Source of the DNA: Rhea pennata
Lineage: Eukaryota; Chordata; Aves; Rheiformes; Rheidae
Reading direction: 5' to 3'
DNA: 64,000 bases
Assembly: GCF_028389875.1 (NCBI RefSeq)
Contig: NC_084669.1
Coordinates: 30,430,567-30,494,566, forward strand
The position numbers were made by a program, and so were the translations under genes. How positions within the stretch are numbered: the first letter of the stretch is position 1; each line of letters begins with the position of its first letter. Shown here piece by piece: positions 60,173 through 64,000 of the stretch. Below the pieces are notes generated by a model. That model did no database searches. It worked only from the letters and a program-made list of their open reading frames with translations, and was not told the origin of the DNA.

Positions 60173-60856
60173 CTGCAAAAGACAGAACAAACCAATTCAC
60201 TTTATGTTCATAATGGCACCTAACATACAAGTTCTGCCCACATGAAAACTACACTTAATTACTGGAAATGTAGCTTCATATCTAAATAGAAAAATCAGTT
60301 TTTGCTTGTAATTGCATTTCTTTTTCAAATAGTTTGTTAAAATTGCTTCTCAATAAATCGTAACACTTGTGAATCATGTACAACACCTCTCAACAAGTCA
60401 AACTTAGGATGCAGAGAAGTCTGCCTGAAACACTGTTCAGTTACTTAACAGTACTTAACTTAAACAGTTACTTAACTTAGCAGGAAGCTATTTCTAAACA
60501 CTAGTAAGAGATTCTATTTTGCATACATGGGATCCCATTTAGTAACTAAATATTTAGTTATACAGTGTATAAACAAATGTTCATATACCATCTGACCTTT
60601 TACTCTTCCCATCTCAACTCTGAGCTTCTAGCTTCTCCCACATTTGTTCCATGGCAACTGAAATATTTTCTTAAAAGTTTAAGTCCAGAAGTCAAATCAA
60701 AGCTGAATATATACTATATAAAATATAAGCAGTCATATCTATCCAGAATGACAATTTCATCTTGATTCCACCATATAATCAATAGTTAAAAATTTAGTTT
60801 TCATTGTAAACTGTGGCTCTTGATTGTTCTACAACAAAAAATTCATAGAACAGTAC
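60173..60856 (-). other. SHLD2: SHLD2 last intron
   Basis: 684 bases between the two recognised exons, GT...AG on the minus strand. It contains three near copies of CAGTTACTTAAC at 60438-60476. Confidence 0.85.
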
Positions 60857-60967
60857 CTACTAATCTGTTCAGCCAGTCTGCAGGAATATTGAGGAAGATT
60901 TTTTCCATCAGCTCTGACACCACATGAACATAGATTTCATATCCTCCATCTTCAACTGTCATCAAAG
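60857..60967 (-). CDS. SHLD2: SHLD2 penultimate coding exon
   Basis: Acceptor ATCTAGACCAG, donor GTAG|GTACTG. With one base carried in and one carried out it codes for ALMTVEDGGYEIYVHVVSEL and then MEKIFLNIPADWLNRLV. The human counterpart reads ALMTAIDG...LIEKILLNISADCLNR as I recall. It belongs to the last OB-fold region. The zinc-ribbon exon that should precede it was looked for up to 64000 and not found. Confidence 0.9.
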
Positions 60968-63900
60968 CTGGTCTAGATCAGAAAGCAGAAGGTTCTTGAA
61001 AGATAATCTGTTACATTTTTCTGGTTGATGAAAAATTTCTGATGAAAGTAATTCAGTGCAATCATTACCATCCAACACTATACCAAAAACAAACAAAAAA
61101 ACTATGCATTTTCTCTCAAAGTCAAAACATGAGCTTGATGCGTTCCAAATTCACCACACAATGCTAAAATAACCTCTGAAGTCATCAGCAAGCCTTACTT
61201 TCAGACAGATGCAGAAAACAGTGCTTTTGTAATATCTGCTGTTTTTTCCAAGAGAAAGAAAACTGCACCAAATAAGATTTTTAAATCCTCAGAGCATGAA
61301 TATAAGTTTAGATGACTTAAAGCTGAGCATGTGATGCTTCTCCTGAAGCCCATCTTCCATGTCTTGAGATTAAAGTTATCTAAAACAGACTGAAGGTAGA
61401 ATACATTCTTTTTTGCCAAAATGAGAAAAATAATCTTTCCCCATTTAAGAAAATTTTCTCAGATAAAGTATTATATGTACCAAGAAGTCATATTAACAGT
61501 GGGAAAGCCTTTTCTTGTCAATTGACTTAGGGAACACATTGTATTTCAATGCTTTGTTTTGATAATGTATTCACAGTGGGTGAAAAAATAAACACACAAA
61601 ACCCTTACTAAAATCAGAGAGAAATTTACCTAACAGTAACGAGGTGCATAAAAAGAAAGAACAATCGTCTCCATATAAAATGACAAATACTGTCCTAACT
61701 AGTTTTCTGAAGACCTTCTTAAAAGAGAGTTAATGTCAACAGTTATCCAAAGTCACATTTCAAGCAAAGCAAGTACGTATGTGTATATCCGCACACAGAA
61801 GTTATCACTACGCATGCCAGGTGATTTAGAATTAAGTTACAGTAACGGGAAAATATATGCAAATACTTAAAGTTACAGCATTTTGGGAGTCAGACATTCG
61901 TTGTTTTTGACTTCATACACTTGACCAGTCATGTAGCCTAATCAGTCTACCCTGTATGAAGGCAATCAAAACCAGCAGAATCTGCTGATAGCCTAGCAAC
62001 CACTTCATCCACTCACTGATACTTCCAAACAGTAAGTGTCAGAAAATTCTTAAAGGAATTTTCATTTCAGAAAAATATAAGGGAAAAAAAAAAAAAAAAA
62101 CAACTCAACTGAGCAGATTCTGCTCAGTTCATAGTTTTACCGGTTCTGGATGGTATCACTGACACTGGAGAATGTAAGCCCTTAATTACTTTAGCGACTT
62201 ACGTTAGCTAGTATAGTATTTGAAAGGAGGTATCACAACATGTCTGCATGGTAATCCTTAATAACAGATTCAACCAAACATTAAATGACAATCATGCATA
62301 TTGAGTTTGTATGAACATTTAAGAACCAACTTCTCCAGTATATTTGTCGTGTGTATTTGTGTCTACCATGCCCTGCAGAGTTGCTAAATGTCAGAAGCTA
62401 TGAGTCTCACTGTTACTAGCAACACTGATTTTTGGGAAAACTAAGAAAAATGGGAGACAACTTTTTCACAAATATTAAGACCTCTACATGATCCTAATAA
62501 AAGCTTATTTGAAAAGTAAAACTTTAAGATCATCTATGAAAAGGCAATTGTTAAATGGGCTGTCTTCCTAGTGAATTTCAAAACAAAACTGAAGGCATTA
62601 CTGCAGGATCTATTAAAAAAGAAGAACAATTAAGTAATTAATCTCTAATTATACCTGTTGCCATCAGCAAGTACCACATACAGTGCAAAGAATGACACTA
62701 GTTTACCTTTATATGCAAATATTACCCTGAAATAGTACAGTTAATTGAGTCAAAGATAATTTGATCTTAGTCAATAAGCTTCTGCAGGAATTCTTGTTGG
62801 TATAGTTATTTGAAAATGCATCTGGATTTTTTTGTTATAAAACTAGCATTATGTCATTTACTTCTTTGAACTTTGTATTTATATAAAGTATGAATGTAAA
62901 TATGTAAGCAAGTATATGTATACATATTTATGTATAAATTTAAATCTACAAATATTGAGGGATATGTACATAATAAAAACAGGAAATATATTTGAAATGC
63001 AAAGTAGGAAGACAGAAGCTCAAGGGTATTACTTAGAATGTCATCATCTGTACCAACATCACCTAGAATTATTTGTAGTATTACAGCATTTTATAGCCAC
63101 TACATAATAGGAGATAATCTCTGTTATATTACAACAAAAAACAAATGGCGTCACATACTGCTAAACAAGTAAAACCAAAACTATTTTACTGGAAGTATTT
63201 TATATTGTAGAATACAGACCCAAGTGTTCCTATTAAGTATAAAACAGAGACTGCTGTCCCACAAGCATTTCTTTCCAGGTTGCTGTTTAACATAATTAAA
63301 AGGGATGCTGAATGACAGACAACCAGAAGAAGTAGCAATTCTTTTTAATACAGGTATTACCTAAATTTCAAGTTCATGTGTGTTCTTTGGAACTTTTTAC
63401 TATTGGTGCCATTCCTTTATTATTCTCCCAATTCAGTCACTGGCACTGGCTTTTGTTATGCTCATGTGATGATGACATATCAAGTCCTTTACAGTGATGT
63501 TCAACAGTTGGGTTCTGCTTGCTTTCAGCTTCTCAGAGTGATCATGCTAAGGATAATTGTTTCCATGGCTTCTACCTCACATGCTCGGTGACTCTTTACC
63601 ATGTGCTGTGCAACATGTGCATCATCAAAATCTTCACAACTTTTAAAAAATTTCACACTACTCTGATCAAGGCAGGATGCAATGCTACCTGACTAGCCCC
63701 CCCTCCCCCCCCCCCAGTCCCCTAAAGGAAACTAAAGTAATAAACCTCAAAATATCAGAACATAAATCTTGGTTATAGCAATGCTGGAGCAGTATCTAAT
63801 CAGAGTATGTTATACAAAGTAATTAAATACAGCACAATCATCCTCAGTACTGAGCTTTTCAATGGGAGATGTTCCCACTTCAGGGTATAGCTGCTAAATT

Positions 63901-64000
63901 GGGCTCCTGCAGAAGTGGCAGAAATGGAAGAAAGGCAGTCACCTCCAGAAGAGACTGGAGATGCACTGTCAAATAGGATTGGCAATCAGGCAGTACTTCG
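60968..64000 (-). other. SHLD2: SHLD2 intron, runs off the right edge
   Basis: At least 3 kb without a recognisable upstream SHLD2 exon. Holds a 17-nt A-run (62084-62100), an inverted repeat at 62107-62129, AT-rich DNA near 62.85-62.96 kb and a C-run near 63.70-63.72 kb. Confidence 0.6.
62107..62129. repeat. Inverted repeat, 11-bp perfect arms, 1-nt spacer
   Basis: AACTGAGCAGA, one T, then TCTGCTCAGTT, directly after a poly(A) run. Confidence 0.9.

Noticed and set aside
63800..63985. Possible upstream SHLD2 exon on the minus strand
   Set aside because: The peptide does not resemble the SHLD2 zinc-ribbon or OB-fold sequence, and it lacks the expected Cys-x-x-Cys pairs.

Overview
The window is nuclear DNA of a vertebrate, most likely a bird. 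Three genes can be recognised from their own reading frames (GPRIN2, SYT15 and the 3' end of SHLD2). They have vertebrate GT-AG exons, long AT-rich introns, two CpG islands and three CR1 LINE fragments of the avian/reptilian type. There is no bacterial, phage or CRISPR content. I cannot name the species.

Layout. 1-1150: nothing recognised. 1150-2500: an orphan CpG-island promoter with a TCTCGCGAGA element, GC boxes and a duplicated GCCGCCATGTCGCGG motif; the minus strand carries a good splice donor at 1810/1809, so a leftward gene may start here and leave the window. 2.5-9.9 kb: no recognised gene, only a few exon-like blocks on the minus strand that I could not identify. 9949-11766 (-): the complete GPRIN2 coding exon (605 codons). 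11.8-42.9 kb: about 31 kb without a recognised coding exon, probably the GPRIN2 5' intron and/or intergenic DNA, with two plus-strand CR1 pieces (22.2-22.6 and 23.4 kb) and a GC-rich block at 27.2-28.0 kb. 42.89-43.52 kb: the second CpG island, holding exon 1 of SYT15. 43295-54444 (+): SYT15 in eight coding exons, joining without a break into 417 codons. 54.4-60.0 kb: SYT15 3' flank, candidate poly(A) signals and a 1.5 kb minus-strand CR1 with its reverse transcriptase frame broken. 60000-60967 (-): the last two coding exons of SHLD2; the rest of that gene lies beyond the right edge.

The genes do not form a pathway. GPRIN2 is a neuronal G-alpha-linked, membrane-associated protein. SYT15 is a membrane-anchored double-C2 protein whose calcium-binding residues are largely missing. 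SHLD2 is the DNA-binding subunit of the shieldin double-strand-break repair complex. The main value of the window is the linked order GPRIN2(-) / SYT15(+) / SHLD2(-): a divergent pair around or near a CpG island, then a convergent pair. I found no convincing undescribed system. The open questions are the orphan CpG promoter, the unidentified exon-like blocks at 4.7-8.9 kb, a repeated motif inside GPRIN2, and several long perfect palindromes.
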